From: an uncultured Pelagibacteraceae bacterium
GTDB lineage: Bacteria; Pseudomonadota; Alphaproteobacteria; Pelagibacterales; Pelagibacteraceae
Assembly: GCA_902614905.1 (NCBI GenBank)
Contig: CACMMN010000003.1
Span: 1-64,000 of the forward strand
Length of the DNA stretch: 64,000 bases
Direction of reading: 5' to 3'
In this document: one piece after another, positions 37,592 to 48,743 of the stretch
How positions within the stretch are numbered: the stretch's first letter is position 1
How the letters are laid out: each line of letters opens with the position of its first letter
Made by a program: the position numbers and the translations under genes
Notes under the pieces: model-generated
The model's input: the letters and a program-made list of their open reading frames with translations, nothing else
What the model was told of the DNA's origin: nothing
Database searches by the model: none

Positions 37592-39400
37592 TTATCTCTC
37601 TTTGTTAATTTTTAACACTCCAATAAAAGCCTCTTGAGGTATTTCAACTCTTCCAAATTGTTTCGCTTTTGCTTTACCTTTTTTTTGTTTTTCTAGAAGT
37701 TTTCTTTTTCTATCTAATGCACCCCCGCCATGTATTTTTGTAAGTACATCTTTTTTAAAACCTTTAATAGTTTCTCTTGCTATAATTTTACCTCCAATAG
37801 CCGCTTGAATGGGTATCATAAAGTTGTGCCTTGGTATTAAATCTTTTAATTTTTCACAAACTTCCCTTCCAATGTTTTGTGCAAAATCTTTATGAACCAT
37901 CATGGCGAGTGCATCTACTGGCTCAGAGTTTACTAAAATTCCTAACTTAACTAAATCTCCCTCTCTGTGACCAATTATTTCATAATCAAAGCTTGCGTAA
38001 CCACTTGTCATTGATTTTAATCTGTCATTAAAATCAAAAACAACCTCATTTAAAGGTATCTCGTAATTTATAACAGCTCTATTTCCTGAGTAGTTCAAAT
38101 TTTTTTGAATTCCTCTTTTGCCTTGGCACAATTTCATAATTGAACCTAAGTATTGATCAGGACTAATAATAGTAGCTTTAATCCAGGGCTCTTCGATCGT
38201 CTTAATTAATGTTGGGTCTGGCAAACTTGAAGGGTTTTGAAGGTCAATTATTTTACTGTTATTTAGATGTACTTTGTAGACAACACCTGGAGTTGTTGTT
38301 AATAAATTTATATCGAATTCTCTCTCTAATCGCTCTGTGATTATCTCTAGATGCAAAAGGCCAAGGAAACCGCATCTAAATCCCAATCCTAAAGCAGATG
38401 AGGACTCTGGGTCATACGAGAAGCTAGCATCATTCAATTTTAATTTGGCGAGACCATCCTTTAATTTTTGATATTCGGAGCTATCAACAGGAAATAGGCC
38501 ACAAAATACAACTGGTTTACTAGGTTTAAAACCGGGCAAAGCTTCCTTAATAGGATTTAACGTGTCACAAATAGTGTCACCAACTTTTGTCTCTGATAGA
38601 TTTTTTATACCTGTTATGATAAACCCAATTTCTCCTGAATTTAACTCATCAATATCTGTTGGCTTTGGTGTAAATACTCCAACCTTTTCAACTGTATATT
38701 CTCTATTTGATGACATCATTTTTATTTTCATATTTTTTTTGATTTTACCATCAATAACTCTTACTAAAATAATTACTCCTAAATATGAGTCATACCAACT
38801 ATCAACTAATAAACATTTTAAATTTTGGTTTTTATCACCCTTAGGAGACGGTAAGACAGATATGATCTGTTCCAATATTTCTCCAATACCCTCTCCGGTT
38901 TTACCAGAACAAGGCACTGAATTTGAAGTCTCAATACCAATAACATCTTCGATTTGTTTTCTTGTTCTATCAAGGTCTGATGCAGGTAAATCAATTTTGT
39001 TTAGAATCGGGATAATTTCATGATTTATATCTAAAGCTTGATATACATTTGCTAAAGTTTGTGCTTCAACACCTTGAGTGCTATCTACAATTAATATAGA
39101 TCCCTCGCAGGCGTAAAGAGATCTGCTAACTTCATAACTGAAGTCCACATGGCCAGGAGTATCAATAATATTTAGTATGTAATCTTTGCCATCTTTAGAT
39201 TTATATTTAAGCTTTACAGTTTGGGCTTTAATAGTTATTCCTCTTTCCCTCTCAATATCCATTGAGTCTAAAACTTGTTCTTTCATCTCTCGCTCAGTTA
39301 ATCCACCACACAACTGAATTATTCTATCTGCTATTGTTGATTTTCCATGATCTATATGTGCAATGATTGCAAAGTTTCTAATGTTATCAAGAGTGGACAT
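37592..39400 (-). CDS. lepA: Elongation factor 4 (LepA)
   Basis: Ribosome-associated GTPase that back-translocates or aids initiation. The 602 residues include '[17 protein letters not shown]' (G1), '[12 protein letters not shown]' (G2), '[14 protein letters not shown]' (G3) and 'NKIDLP' (G4), and the LepA-specific C-terminal end with '[19 protein letters not shown]'. It abuts pheT (TAA followed directly by ATG). Confidence 0.98.
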   Translation of the reverse strand: MSTLDNIRNFAIIAHIDHGKSTIADRIIQLCGGLTEREMKEQVLDSMDIERERGITIKAQTVKLKYKSKDGKDYILNIIDTPGHVDFSYEVSRSLYACEGSILIVDSTQGVEAQTLANVYQALDINHEIIPILNKIDLPASDLDRTRKQIEDVIGIETSNSVPCSGKTGEGIGEILEQIISVLPSPKGDKNQNLKCLLVDSWYDSYLGVIILVRVIDGKIKKNMKIKMMSSNREYTVEKVGVFTPKPTDIDELNSGEIGFIITGIKNLSETKVGDTICDTLNPIKEALPGFKPSKPVVFCGLFPVDSSEYQKLKDGLAKLKLNDASFSYDPESSSALGLGFRCGFLGLLHLEIITERLEREFDINLLTTTPGVVYKVHLNNSKIIDLQNPSSLPDPTLIKTIEEPWIKATIISPDQYLGSIMKLCQGKRGIQKNLNYSGNRAVINYEIPLNEVVFDFNDRLKSMTSGYASFDYEIIGHREGDLVKLGILVNSEPVDALAMMVHKDFAQNIGREVCEKLKDLIPRHNFMIPIQAAIGGKIIARETIKGFKKDVLTKIHGGGALDRKRKLLEKQKKGKAKAKQFGRVEIPQEAFIGVLKINKER

Positions 39401-41773
39401 TTATGATCTTAACTTTGCACCAATTTTCTGTTCAACAGAATTGACAATTTTATTTGAAATATCTGTTAAATCATTTTCATTTAATGTTTTATGGTCAGAT
39501 TGTATTGTTACTTTTAATGCTATTGATTTTTTTCCAGATGGAATATTTTCACCTTCATATACATCAAAAATTTTAATGCCCTTTATTAAAGATTTATCAA
39601 TATCTGATATTATATCCGTTAAATTTTGTGCATTAATATTTTTGTCGACAACAAATGCAAAATCTCTGTCTGATTTTTGATAATCTGAAAAACTAAGACT
39701 TTCTTTTACTTTATTCGTTCTGCTTTTATATTCTACTATATTCTCAAGGAGTATTTCAAAACCAAATATTTTTTTTGTAATTTTTGGATGCAGTTCACCA
39801 AAATGTCCTAGAAGGAGATTATATCTTTTTGAATAAATAGATCCGGATATTCCAGGATGATAATAGCTAGGAGTTGTGGCTTCTATTTTAAATTCATCTT
39901 TATTAATTCCTAGTTCTATTAATGTTTGCACTAAATCCTTTTTTATTTCGAATACATCAATTTCCCCGTATTGTTTGTCACTACCACTTTGTCTTTTTAG
40001 GCCGCACACAACTGTTATTTGTTCACCTGGTTTTTTTCCAGTAAAAACTGGTCCAATTTCAAAAAGTGACTGATCGTCAAAGCCTCTTTTAGAATTTTTT
40101 TCCATATAAAATATTAAATTTGGATATAGTGAATTTCTTAAGACATTTAAATCAGAACTTATTGGATTAACAATTTTTATAGTATCCATTTCTTCTTTAA
40201 AATTATCATTTAAATTTTCATCAGTGAATGACCAAGTCACAGTCTCAAAATAACCTTTGGACGCGACTGATCTTTGGGCTAAATGAAAATGTTTTTGATA
40301 AAAATTAAGTGTTGGTTTAATTCTATTTTTTTCAGGCTCAATTGATTTGATGTTATCTAATCCCATAATTCTAATAACTTCCTCAACTAAATCAATTTCC
40401 CCAAATATATCAGGTCTCCAGGTTGGAACTTTTACAGAAAAAATCTTGCCTTTTTTTTTCAAATTAAAACCTAATTTTGTTAAAATTTTTAAAATTTGAT
40501 TTGATTTAACTTTTATTCCAATTGTTTTAGTTACAATGCCTGGGTCAAAATTGATTTCCAATGATTTAAATTTTTTGTTTTGTTTAATATCAAATTTAGA
40601 AACTTCACCACCACAAATATTTGTTATTAGATCAGCTGCTACCTCTAGACCTGACTCAATTGAATTAGGATCTATACCTCTTTCAAATCTAAACTTAGCA
40701 TCACTATTTAAATCTAATTTTTTAGCAGTTTTTCTAGTTATTTCAGGATCAAAATAAGCGGACTCGATTAAAATATTTTTAGTATCTATCTCTGTGCCAG
40801 ACCTAGTCCCACCAATTATTCCACCTAATCCTAGTGGTCCCTCGTCATCAGCTATAACACACATATTTTCCTCTAAAGTATAATTGTTATTATCGAGTGC
40901 TTTTAAAATTTCACCTTTTTTGGAATTTCTTACAATGATTCTGTTTTTAATTTTGTCTAAATCATAAGCGTGGAGGGGTCTATTTAAATCAAACATAACA
41001 TAGTTTGTAATATCAACGACTGCAGATATTGGTCTTAAACCTAATGCTAAAATTCTATTCTTTAACCATCCTGGACTCTCTGTGTTATTGATATTTCTAA
41101 TTATGCAGCTACCAAAAACATAACAGGCTTGGTTTTTATCTTTTTCAATTTTTACTTTAAAATTATGTTTAATTTTTTTATTGAATTTTGTTTTTTTTAG
41201 TTCCTTTAAATCGCCAAAATCACATGCTGCTAAATCTCTAGCTATTCCTCTCACACCCAAACAATCTGGTCTATTTGGAGTAATTGATAATTCAATTACG
41301 TTATCTTTATCAGAATTGCCAAAATATGGTTTGCCAATTTTGTTATTATTCTTAATATTTAGCTCAATTATTCCCTCGCTTTCGTCTGATAATTTTAATT
41401 CAGACTCAGAGCAAAGCATTCCATAAGATGTTTCACCTCTTATTTTTGAAACCTCTAACTTCATTCCATTTTTTGGAATTACAGATCCAGGTGGAGCATA
41501 TATAGTTAAAAGACCGTCTTTTGCATTTTGTGCTCCACATACAACTTTAACAATTTTATTTTCACCAATATCAACTTCGCATATTTTTAATCTGTCAGCA
41601 TTGGGATGTTTGTTAGCTTTAATAATTTTTGCAATTACAAAATCACTTAATTCATTTTTTATTGGCTCTATCTTTTCCACCTCTAAACCGATATTATTTA
41701 GTTTATCTATAATTTGAGATTCTTTTTTTTTTGACTTTAAGTGTATATCTAACCAATCTTTTGTGAATTTCAT
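39401..41773 (-). CDS. pheT: Phenylalanyl-tRNA synthetase beta subunit
   Basis: The 790-residue large subunit of the alpha2beta2 enzyme. It begins '[16 protein letters not shown]', has the EMAP/OB tRNA-binding domain ('[11 protein letters not shown]'), the B3/4 editing domain ('[17 protein letters not shown]'), B5 domain, and a C-terminal anticodon-binding FDX domain ('[15 protein letters not shown]', '[17 protein letters not shown]'). It overlaps pheS by 4 bp. Confidence 0.97.
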   Translation of the reverse strand: MKFTKDWLDIHLKSKKKESQIIDKLNNIGLEVEKIEPIKNELSDFVIAKIIKANKHPNADRLKICEVDIGENKIVKVVCGAQNAKDGLLTIYAPPGSVIPKNGMKLEVSKIRGETSYGMLCSESELKLSDESEGIIELNIKNNNKIGKPYFGNSDKDNVIELSITPNRPDCLGVRGIARDLAACDFGDLKELKKTKFNKKIKHNFKVKIEKDKNQACYVFGSCIIRNINNTESPGWLKNRILALGLRPISAVVDITNYVMFDLNRPLHAYDLDKIKNRIIVRNSKKGEILKALDNNNYTLEENMCVIADDEGPLGLGGIIGGTRSGTEIDTKNILIESAYFDPEITRKTAKKLDLNSDAKFRFERGIDPNSIESGLEVAADLITNICGGEVSKFDIKQNKKFKSLEINFDPGIVTKTIGIKVKSNQILKILTKLGFNLKKKGKIFSVKVPTWRPDIFGEIDLVEEVIRIMGLDNIKSIEPEKNRIKPTLNFYQKHFHLAQRSVASKGYFETVTWSFTDENLNDNFKEEMDTIKIVNPISSDLNVLRNSLYPNLIFYMEKNSKRGFDDQSLFEIGPVFTGKKPGEQITVVCGLKRQSGSDKQYGEIDVFEIKKDLVQTLIELGINKDEFKIEATTPSYYHPGISGSIYSKRYNLLLGHFGELHPKITKKIFGFEILLENIVEYKSRTNKVKESLSFSDYQKSDRDFAFVVDKNINAQNLTDIISDIDKSLIKGIKIFDVYEGENIPSGKKSIALKVTIQSDHKTLNENDLTDISNKIVNSVEQKIGAKLRS

Positions 41774-42837
41774 CTACTTAAACCTCTGTAGTTTGTAGGA
41801 ACATCTAGTGGATCAAAACCGTAGTAATTCAGCCATCTGTAATCACACTCAAAAAAAGATCGAAGATCATTAATTCCATACTTCAACATTGCCAATCTAT
41901 CAATTCCTATTCCAAAAGCGAAACCTTGATATATTTTTGAGTCAACTTTGCAATTTTTTAAAACATTTGGGTGGACCATTCCACAACCTAAAATTTCAAG
42001 CCATTTATCTCCCTCACCTATTATTATTTTATTGTTTTCAATTCTATAACCAATATCAACTTCTGCAGAGGGTTCGGTAAATGGGAAATGGCTTGGTCTA
42101 AACCTCATTTTAATTTTTTTGACCTCAAAAAATTCCTTTATAAAATAATTTAGGCAACCTTTTAAATGACCCATATTTATATTTTTATCAATGTGTAAAC
42201 CCTCTAATTGATGAAACATAGGAGTATGAGTTTGGTCGCTATCACTTCTATATGTTCTTCCTGGAGCTATAATTTTAAAAGGAGGTTTTCCCTTTAACAT
42301 AGTTCTGACTTGAACTGGAGAAGTGTGAGTTCTTAATAATGTTTTCATATTTTTGTCAAGATAAAATGTGTCATGCATATCTTTTGCAGGATGATTTTCA
42401 GGTGTGTTTAATGCTGTAAAATTATTGTAGTCATTTTCAACATCGGGACCTTCCTCAACGGAAAAACCAATTTCTGAAAATATACAGGAGATTTCGTCTA
42501 TTACTTGTGAAACAGGGTGAATTTTACCGATTTTAAAATCTTTTTCAGGTAATGTTACATCTATTTTTTCCTTTTCTAGTTTTTCATTAAGCTCTTTATT
42601 TAAAACTTCTTTTTCTTTAGATCTAATAATATTTTGAAGCTCTTGCTTTGCTCTATTTATAGAGGAAGCAAAATTCTTTTTTTCATCAGCTGACAAGCTT
42701 CCAATCCTTTTAAATTCTTGATTAATAAACCCGCTTTTTCCAAATATTTCTGAACGAATGGTTTCAACTAATTTAAAATCTTGGGTTTGGTTTAATTGAT
42801 TTTTAAATTCTAAAACTTTTTTTTCAAAATCTGACAT
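41770..42837 (-). CDS. pheS: Phenylalanyl-tRNA synthetase alpha subunit
   Basis: The 355-residue catalytic subunit (class II). Motif 2 is '[20 protein letters not shown]', preceded by '[14 protein letters not shown]'; motif 3 is '[18 protein letters not shown]'. The N-terminal coiled-coil arm is present. It follows rplT after 43 bp; the set infC-rpmI-rplT-pheS-pheT is a classic translation operon. Confidence 0.97.
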   Translation of the reverse strand: MSDFEKKVLEFKNQLNQTQDFKLVETIRSEIFGKSGFINQEFKRIGSLSADEKKNFASSINRAKQELQNIIRSKEKEVLNKELNEKLEKEKIDVTLPEKDFKIGKIHPVSQVIDEISCIFSEIGFSVEEGPDVENDYNNFTALNTPENHPAKDMHDTFYLDKNMKTLLRTHTSPVQVRTMLKGKPPFKIIAPGRTYRSDSDQTHTPMFHQLEGLHIDKNINMGHLKGCLNYFIKEFFEVKKIKMRFRPSHFPFTEPSAEVDIGYRIENNKIIIGEGDKWLEILGCGMVHPNVLKNCKVDSKIYQGFAFGIGIDRLAMLKYGINDLRSFFECDYRWLNYYGFDPLDVPTNYRGLSR

Positions 42838-42880
42838 AATTACAGATTATTTCTTAAACAAATAAAAACAATACCTAAGA

Positions 42881-43237
42881 TTATTTTAATGCAGCTTGCG
42901 CTTTTTTAACAATAGTTTTGAATGCTTCAGGATTATCGTAAGCTATTTCAGCAAGAATTTTTCTATCTATTTTTATGCCCGATTTATTTAACGCATATAT
43001 AAACTTTGAGTAAGTTAAACCTTCTAATCTTACGCCAGCATTAATCCTTTGAATCCATAATGATTTAAATTCTCTTTTTTTATTTCTTCTATCTCTGTAA
43101 GCATACTGCATGGATTTTTCCATGGCTTGTCTTGCAACCCGAATAGTATTTTTTCTTCTTCCCCACTGGCCTTTTACCGCTTTTAAAACTTTTTTATGTT
43201 TTGCTCTGCTTGTTACACCTCGTTTAACTCTTGGCAT
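42881..43237 (-). CDS. rplT: 50S ribosomal protein L20
   Basis: A 118-residue early assembly protein of the 50S subunit, beginning '[19 protein letters not shown]' with '[13 protein letters not shown]' and '[11 protein letters not shown]'. In other bacteria L20 represses its own operon by binding the leader of rpmI; I saw no clear pseudoknot-like leader in the 47-bp infC-rpmI gap read on the minus strand. It lies 4 bp after rpmI. Confidence 0.98.
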   Translation of the reverse strand: MPRVKRGVTSRAKHKKVLKAVKGQWGRRKNTIRVARQAMEKSMQYAYRDRRNKKREFKSLWIQRINAGVRLEGLTYSKFIYALNKSGIKIDRKILAEIAYDNPEAFKTIVKKAQAALK

Positions 43238-43241
43238 CTTA

Positions 43242-43448
43242 TTATCCTCTTAAATTATAGGGCATATATGATTTAACTATTTTACTGTCTTGCTTAGACA
43301 TCACAGTCGTACCCCTTTGTTTTCTAATTTGTGAATTCGTTCTTTTTATCATTCCATGCCTTTTACCAGCTTGAGGCATAATAACTTTTCCTCTTGCAGA
43401 AATTTTAAATCTTTTTTTTGCTGAACTTTTAGTCTTTAGTTTTGGCAT
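43242..43448 (-). CDS. rpmI: 50S ribosomal protein L35
   Basis: A 68-residue basic ribosomal protein, beginning '[22 protein letters not shown]' with the C-terminal '[18 protein letters not shown]'-like end. The normal size is about 65. It lies between infC and rplT in the conserved order. Confidence 0.97.
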   Translation of the reverse strand: MPKLKTKSSAKKRFKISARGKVIMPQAGKRHGMIKRTNSQIRKQRGTTVMSKQDSKIVKSYMPYNLRG

Positions 43449-43495
43449 AAGTGCGAGGGTTATACAAATTTAACAATAAATTTACAAGATATTTA

Positions 43496-44041
43496 TTAAA
43501 TAGGTTGTATGATCATAATCATTTGTTTGCCATCAAATTTTGGTTGGAGTTCAACTTTTCCAAGTTTTTCCATGTCTGTTTTAATCTTTTGCATTAGTTC
43601 ATCGCCTAAATTTGAGTGCTGCAGTTCTCTTCCTTTAAATTTTATAGTAAATTTTACTTTGTCTCCTTTTGAAAGAAACTTTTGAGCATTTTTAATCTTA
43701 AAAGTATAGTCATGAATTTCAGTAACTGGTCTTAATTTTATTTCTTTTATCTCAATTTTCTTTTGTTTCTTTTTGGCTTTGTTTGCTTTTTTTTGCGCAT
43801 CATACTTATATTTACCCATATCCATTATTTTACAAACTGGAGGCTTAGCATTCTGAGCAATTTCAATTAAATCCAATCCCTCATTTTTTGCAATTGTGAT
43901 TGCTTCTTGTGTATTTAGTATTCCTAGATTTTGTCCGTCACTTGAAATAACTTGAACCTCTGCTGAAACAATCCGATTATTGGATCTTGGTCCTTTATGT
44001 TTAGTCCTTCTTTGAAAATAATTTTGTTTAAAATCTGGCAC
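43496..44041 (-). CDS. infC: Translation initiation factor IF-3 (GTG start)
   Basis: A 181-residue factor that blocks subunit joining and checks start codons. The N-terminal domain has 'SSDGQNLGILNTQEAITIAKNEGLDLIEI' and 'PPVCKIMDMGKYKYD'; the C-terminal domain has 'KEIKLRPVTEIHDYTFKIKNA' and 'KVKFTIKFKGRE', then 'MIMIIQPI'. The start at 44041 is GTG, directly after the thrS stop (TAAGTG). A non-ATG start is usual for infC, which in enterobacteria is self-regulated through its AUU start. Confidence 0.96.
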   Translation of the reverse strand: MPDFKQNYFQRRTKHKGPRSNNRIVSAEVQVISSDGQNLGILNTQEAITIAKNEGLDLIEIAQNAKPPVCKIMDMGKYKYDAQKKANKAKKKQKKIEIKEIKLRPVTEIHDYTFKIKNAQKFLSKGDKVKFTIKFKGRELQHSNLGDELMQKIKTDMEKLGKVELQPKFDGKQMIMIIQPI

Positions 44042-45958
44042 TTATAGAGAAGGAGCTTTATTTAAAGCTTGGTGGATAGTTATAAATTTTTTCAATTCTA
44101 TGTTTTCCTGTTTATTAGAGTCCAATCTTCTAATAGTTACACTGTTAGAGTCAACTTCTTTTTTTCCGCATATTAATAAAATCGGGACTTTTGATAAAGA
44201 ATGATCTCTAATTTTATAATTTAAGTTATGATTTTTAAGATCTACTTCCGATGAAAAACCTGCATCGATTAATTGTTTATTTACTTTTTTTGAATACTCG
44301 TCGAATTCATCTGAAACAGGTATTACAACAGTTTGTAATGGGCAAATCCAAAATGGAAGTTTACCTGAATAATTTTCAATTAGTATGCCTATAAATCTTT
44401 CAAGTGATCCAAATAAAGCTCTATGCAACATGACTGGAACTTTTTTAGAGCCATCTTTTTCTACATATGATGCTCCTAATCTTTCTGGTAAATTAAGATC
44501 TACTTGCAACGTTCCACATTGCCAATCTCTACCAATTGCATCTCTTAGAACAAATTCAATTTTCGGACCATAAAAAGCACCCTCGCCTTTATTTATACTG
44601 TAATCTAGTTTTGTTTCTTTCACTGCTTCCAGTAAAGCTTTTTCGGACTTGTCCCAAACTGCGTCACTACCAACTCTAAGATCTGGTCTATCTGAGTATT
44701 TAAGAATAACATTTTCAAAACCCAAATCTTTGTAAATTTCCAGAATTAAGTTTGTGATAGAAAGCGATTGTTCTGTTATTTGATCCTCGGTGCAAAAAAT
44801 ATGTGCATCGTCCTGCGTAAAAGCTCTTACCCTTAATAATCCATGTAAAGCACCAGATGGTTCATACCTATGAACTTTTCCAAACTCTGACATCTTAAGT
44901 GGAAGATCTCTGTAGCTTTTCAATCCTTGATTAAATACCTGGACACACCCAGGGCAATTCATTGGTTTAACTGCAAAAATTTTCTCATCTGGGGTTTGTG
45001 AAGTATACATATGAGTACCAAATTTTTCCCAATGTCCAGATTTTTCCCATAAAGATCTATCTAATATTTCGGGAGTGTTAATTTCTTTATAACCAGCAAC
45101 TTGCTGCTTTTTCCTCATATAATTAACTAACTTTTGAAATAAGTTCCATCCTTTTTCATGCCAAAAAACTGCTCCAGGACTTTCCTCTCTAAAATGAAAA
45201 AGATTCATCTCTTTACCCAATTTTCTGTGATCTCTTTTTTCAGCCTCTTCTAATCTTTTTAAATAATCCTCTAAATCCTTTTTTGATGCCCAAGATGTTC
45301 CATAGATTCTCTGTAACATTTCATTTTTTGAATCACCTCTCCAATACGCGCCCGCAACTTTTGTTAGTTTAAAATGTTTACCAATTCTTCCAGTCGAAGG
45401 TAAATGTGGACCCCTGCAAAGATCATGCCATTTGCCATGAAAATAAATTGAAATCTCCTCACCTTTGGGAATGTCTTGAATAATTTCAGCTTTATAATTT
45501 TCTCCCATTTTTTTAAAATGAGTAATTGCTTTGTCTCTTTCCCAAACTTCTCTATAAGTAGTTTCATTCCTGTCAACTATCTCTGACATTTTAGTCTCTA
45601 TTTTTTTTAAATCTGACTCCGTGAAAGGTTCCTTTCTTGCAAAATCATAATAAAATCCATTTTCTATTGTTGGACCAATTGTGACCTGGGTTCCAGGAAA
45701 TAACTCTTGCACAGCCATTGCTAAAATATGGGCAGTGTCATGTCTAATGGTATCTAAACCATCATCATCTTTTGATGTTAAAATTTTTACTTTAGAATCT
45801 TTTTCTATTTCAAAACTTAAGTCTTTTAAATTTCCATCAACACTCATTATAAGTGCTTCTTTGGCTAATGACTTACTAATTTTTTCTACAATCTGTTTTC
45901 CTGTTACCTTTTCATCAAAAGATAGCTTTTTTCCATCTGGTAAAGTTATATTAGGCAT
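44042..45958 (-). CDS. thrS: Threonyl-tRNA synthetase
   Basis: A 638-residue class II synthetase. The N-terminal TGS domain ('NITLPDGKKLSFDEKVTG') is followed by the editing domain with 'HDTAHILAMAVQELFPG', then the catalytic core with zinc-binding 'KPMNCPGCVQVF', 'RVRAFTQDDAHIFC' and 'MLHRALFGSLERFIGIL', and the anticodon-binding domain. All parts are complete. It overlaps the upstream GT4 gene by 8 bp and abuts infC. Confidence 0.98.
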   Translation of the reverse strand: MPNITLPDGKKLSFDEKVTGKQIVEKISKSLAKEALIMSVDGNLKDLSFEIEKDSKVKILTSKDDDGLDTIRHDTAHILAMAVQELFPGTQVTIGPTIENGFYYDFARKEPFTESDLKKIETKMSEIVDRNETTYREVWERDKAITHFKKMGENYKAEIIQDIPKGEEISIYFHGKWHDLCRGPHLPSTGRIGKHFKLTKVAGAYWRGDSKNEMLQRIYGTSWASKKDLEDYLKRLEEAEKRDHRKLGKEMNLFHFREESPGAVFWHEKGWNLFQKLVNYMRKKQQVAGYKEINTPEILDRSLWEKSGHWEKFGTHMYTSQTPDEKIFAVKPMNCPGCVQVFNQGLKSYRDLPLKMSEFGKVHRYEPSGALHGLLRVRAFTQDDAHIFCTEDQITEQSLSITNLILEIYKDLGFENVILKYSDRPDLRVGSDAVWDKSEKALLEAVKETKLDYSINKGEGAFYGPKIEFVLRDAIGRDWQCGTLQVDLNLPERLGASYVEKDGSKKVPVMLHRALFGSLERFIGILIENYSGKLPFWICPLQTVVIPVSDEFDEYSKKVNKQLIDAGFSSEVDLKNHNLNYKIRDHSLSKVPILLICGKKEVDSNSVTIRRLDSNKQENIELKKFITIHQALNKAPSL

Positions 45959-47108
45959 TTATTAGTTTTTTATATTCTGAATAAGTTGAAAAACACATTT
46001 TTTCAACATTAAATTTTTGTTCAACGTTTTTTCTTCCACTATTTCCCATGGCATTTAGCGTTGTATCATCAGATCTAAAAATATTATCAATTTTTTCACT
46101 TAGAGATTTTGGGTCTGCTGACTTAAATAGCAATCCAGTTCTATTATCTATAATAGTCTCTTTAGAACCACCAATATCACTTGCTATAATTGGTCTTTTC
46201 ATTGATTGGGCCTCTACAGAGACTCTTCCAAAAGCTTCGGGTTCAATTGATGCAGATACAACTACATTCGCTATACTATAAGCAACAGGCATTGAGTTTG
46301 CGTGTTCTAAAAAAATAACATCATTATTAAGTCTATGTTGTTCAACCAGTCTTAATAGTTTTTTTTTATATGCATCTCTTCCTTGATCTGACCCCAAAAT
46401 AATGGCTACAAAGTTTTTGTAGCCAAAATTGGATTTTAAAATATTTAAAGACTCTATTAATAACTCTTGACCTTTCCATTCTGTAAGTCGTCCGGGCATA
46501 AGAATAATCTTTTTACCTGCTTCAATATTTAATTTTGCAAAAAATTTTGCTCTTTCTTTTTTGTTGATATTATTTGGATCATAATATTCTGTATTAATAC
46601 CTCTAAATATTACTAAAAATTTTTTCATTTTTGGAACATGCTCAGAATAATTTTCTGAAATATGTTTAAATATAAAATTTGAGCCAGCTATTACACAATC
46701 TGACTTAAGCATAATTGAATTATAATATTTTTTTAATGATGAATTAAAGTTATATGTCCCATGGAATGTAGTCACCAACTTACACCGAGTAATTTTTGCA
46801 GCGAAATAACTTGACCAAGCAGGTGCTCTGCTTCTAACATGGATGACATTAATTCTATAAAAAAGAACAATTAATGATAAAATAAAGATATTTAAAATCA
46901 TTAATATTGGATTTTTGCTGTGAACTGGAATTTTGAATAATTTAACTTTTTTTTTGTTGATATATTTAGTTAATTTACCTCCACTAGTTGCAATATAAGA
47001 TTTGCTTTTTTGCTCACTTAGATAGTGCGCTAGATCATAACATCCTATTTCAGCTCCTCCATAGTCTAATCTGGGTATTACTTGTAAAACTTTTAATTTA
47101 GATGACAT
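45951..47108 (-). CDS. Glycosyltransferase family 4
   Basis: A 385-residue GT-B enzyme. It starts 'KVLQVIPRLDYGGAEIGCYDLAHYL', the acceptor domain, and has the donor-binding motif 'SIEPEAFGRVSVEAQSMKRPIIASDIGG' in two short parts (E-x7-E: EPEAFGRVSVE). It has 'LMPGRLTEWKGQELLIESL' as well. Likely transfers a sugar in LPS core or capsule synthesis. It overlaps thrS, so it may be the first gene of the translation operon transcript. The exact sugar is unknown. Confidence 0.9.
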   Translation of the reverse strand: MSSKLKVLQVIPRLDYGGAEIGCYDLAHYLSEQKSKSYIATSGGKLTKYINKKKVKLFKIPVHSKNPILMILNIFILSLIVLFYRINVIHVRSRAPAWSSYFAAKITRCKLVTTFHGTYNFNSSLKKYYNSIMLKSDCVIAGSNFIFKHISENYSEHVPKMKKFLVIFRGINTEYYDPNNINKKERAKFFAKLNIEAGKKIILMPGRLTEWKGQELLIESLNILKSNFGYKNFVAIILGSDQGRDAYKKKLLRLVEQHRLNNDVIFLEHANSMPVAYSIANVVVSASIEPEAFGRVSVEAQSMKRPIIASDIGGSKETIIDNRTGLLFKSADPKSLSEKIDNIFRSDDTTLNAMGNSGRKNVEQKFNVEKMCFSTYSEYKKLINA

Positions 47109-47144
47109 ATAATATTCTTATATTATCATATTTTGTAAATCTTT

Positions 47145-47909
47145 ATGACTAAATTTAAATTTATAAAATATAAAACAAACAAGAAAATTAGGGTTATATA
47201 TAAAAATCCTAAATCGGATATTTTTGTAATTTTTTTACATGGTTTAAAGTCAGATTTGACTGGGAAGAAACCTAATTATTTAATGAAACAATGTAAAAAA
47301 AGAAAAGTTGGTTTTATGGCTCTCGAATACTCTGGTCATGGAAAATCATATGGTAAATTTGAAACAGGAACCATTACTAGTTGGTCAAATGACGTGAAAT
47401 TCATAATTAAACAAAAACTAATTAACAAAAAAATAATAATTATTGGATCTAGTTTAGGGGCATGGTTAGGTTTAATTCAGCTAAAATATTTTAAAAATAT
47501 AATAGGTTTTATTGGAATTGGAGCAGCGCCAGAATTTTTAGAAAGGTTGATATGGAAAAAATTAAGTAGAAAAAGTAAAAACTTGGTAATTAAAAAGAAA
47601 CATTACAATTTAGAAAACGATAACTATTCATATAAAATTACTTTGAAAATTATTAAAGATGGTCGAAAAAATAAAGTTCTTAATAAAAAAAACAATTCAA
47701 AATTTCCAGTATATCTTTTACATGGTGAAAAAGATAATGTGGTGCCTCAGAGTTTATCAAGAAAAATATTAAAAATATTCCCAAATTCAAAGAAAAAATT
47801 TATAAAAATAAAAAACGGAGACCATAGTCTTTCAAGAGTGAGGGATTTGAAAATTTTGAGTAATTATATGAATAAAATAATTGATTATTGCGCCAAACCC
47901 TCTTTATAA
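47145..47909 (+). CDS. Alpha/beta hydrolase
   Basis: A 254-residue cytoplasmic hydrolase. The oxyanion segment is 'IFLHGLKSDLTGKKPNYL', the nucleophile elbow is 'IIGSSLGAWLG' (Ser), the acid is in 'LLHGEKDNVVP' (Asp), and the histidine is in 'IKNGDHSLSR'. It resembles the small esterases related to mammalian ABHD10 and BAAT-like hydrolases, commonly annotated simply as alpha/beta hydrolase. The substrate is unknown. It overlaps the YeeZ-like gene by 25 bp tail to tail, the longest convergent overlap in the window. Confidence 0.85.
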   Translation: MTKFKFIKYKTNKKIRVIYKNPKSDIFVIFLHGLKSDLTGKKPNYLMKQCKKRKVGFMALEYSGHGKSYGKFETGTITSWSNDVKFIIKQKLINKKIIIIGSSLGAWLGLIQLKYFKNIIGFIGIGAAPEFLERLIWKKLSRKSKNLVIKKKHYNLENDNYSYKITLKIIKDGRKNKVLNKKNNSKFPVYLLHGEKDNVVPQSLSRKILKIFPNSKKKFIKIKNGDHSLSRVRDLKILSNYMNKIIDYCAKPSL

Positions 47910-48736
47910 GAAGGGTAAATAAACTCATAGTTTAATTCTTTTTTTACTTTTTCATTAGAAACCTTTTTTGAATCTCTATAAAAATCCTTTAAAACCCCAT
48001 CCTCTAGATCTTCAAAATTTATTTTTGTAGGTAATTCGCATCCTAACAATTTAGATGCATAACTTGTAACCTCAACACTCGATGCTGGTTTATTATCAGC
48101 AAGATTGAATATTTGATTTTCTTTAATATTTATTAGAGACAGATATAATATTTCAGATATATCCTTAACGTGTATTCTTGAAAAAAAATGATTTTCTTTA
48201 ACAACTAAAAAACTTTGTTTGTTTTGGAGCCTGCTTACTGCATTATTTTTTTCTGAATAAATACCAGCTAATCTAAATATCTGAATTGGTAATTTTTTCT
48301 TTTTTGAAAATTCTATCCACTTATTTTCTATATGTAGTCTGTCAATCCCCATTTTAGTTTTTGGTTTAGTTTCACTTTCTTCATTTACCCATGCGCCGTT
48401 ATGATCTCCGTATACGCTAGTTGATGACAAATATAGAATAGATTTAATTTTACTACTTTCACTTACGTGATTAGCAAGATTTTTTAAAAATAAATCGTTT
48501 GAATTAATTGGTGGAACAGAAACTAAAATATAATCATACTCATTTAATTTGTCCAAAATTTTTTTATCGTAGGCATTTTCTTTGAATTCTAGGTTTTCAA
48601 ATTCAAAGTCACCCAATTTTTTTATTGATGAGTTTTCTCTTGTTGAAATTGTCAAATTTAAATTTACTTTTTTTTTTAAAAGATTTGATACTAAGTTTTT
48701 GGCAACTTGACCATAACCAAAACATAAAAGATTCAT
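47885..48736 (-). CDS. NAD(P)-binding SDR-like protein (YeeZ family)
   Basis: A 283-residue Rossmann protein. It starts 'MNLLCFGYGQVAKNLVSNLL' (G-x-G-x-x-A), then 'YDYILVSVPPINSND', and 'ILYLSSTSVYGDHNGAWVNEES' with the SSTSVYGD segment typical of the YeeZ/epimerase group, and 'IFRLAGIYSEKNNA'. The role is unknown; YeeZ relatives are nucleotide-sugar-epimerase-like. It lies 7 bp downstream of gltB and may belong to the gltDB transcript. Confidence 0.82.
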   Translation of the reverse strand: MNLLCFGYGQVAKNLVSNLLKKKVNLNLTISTRENSSIKKLGDFEFENLEFKENAYDKKILDKLNEYDYILVSVPPINSNDLFLKNLANHVSESSKIKSILYLSSTSVYGDHNGAWVNEESETKPKTKMGIDRLHIENKWIEFSKKKKLPIQIFRLAGIYSEKNNAVSRLQNKQSFLVVKENHFFSRIHVKDISEILYLSLINIKENQIFNLADNKPASSVEVTSYASKLLGCELPTKINFEDLEDGVLKDFYRDSKKVSNEKVKKELNYEFIYPSYKEGLAQ

Positions 48737-48743
48737 TTATATC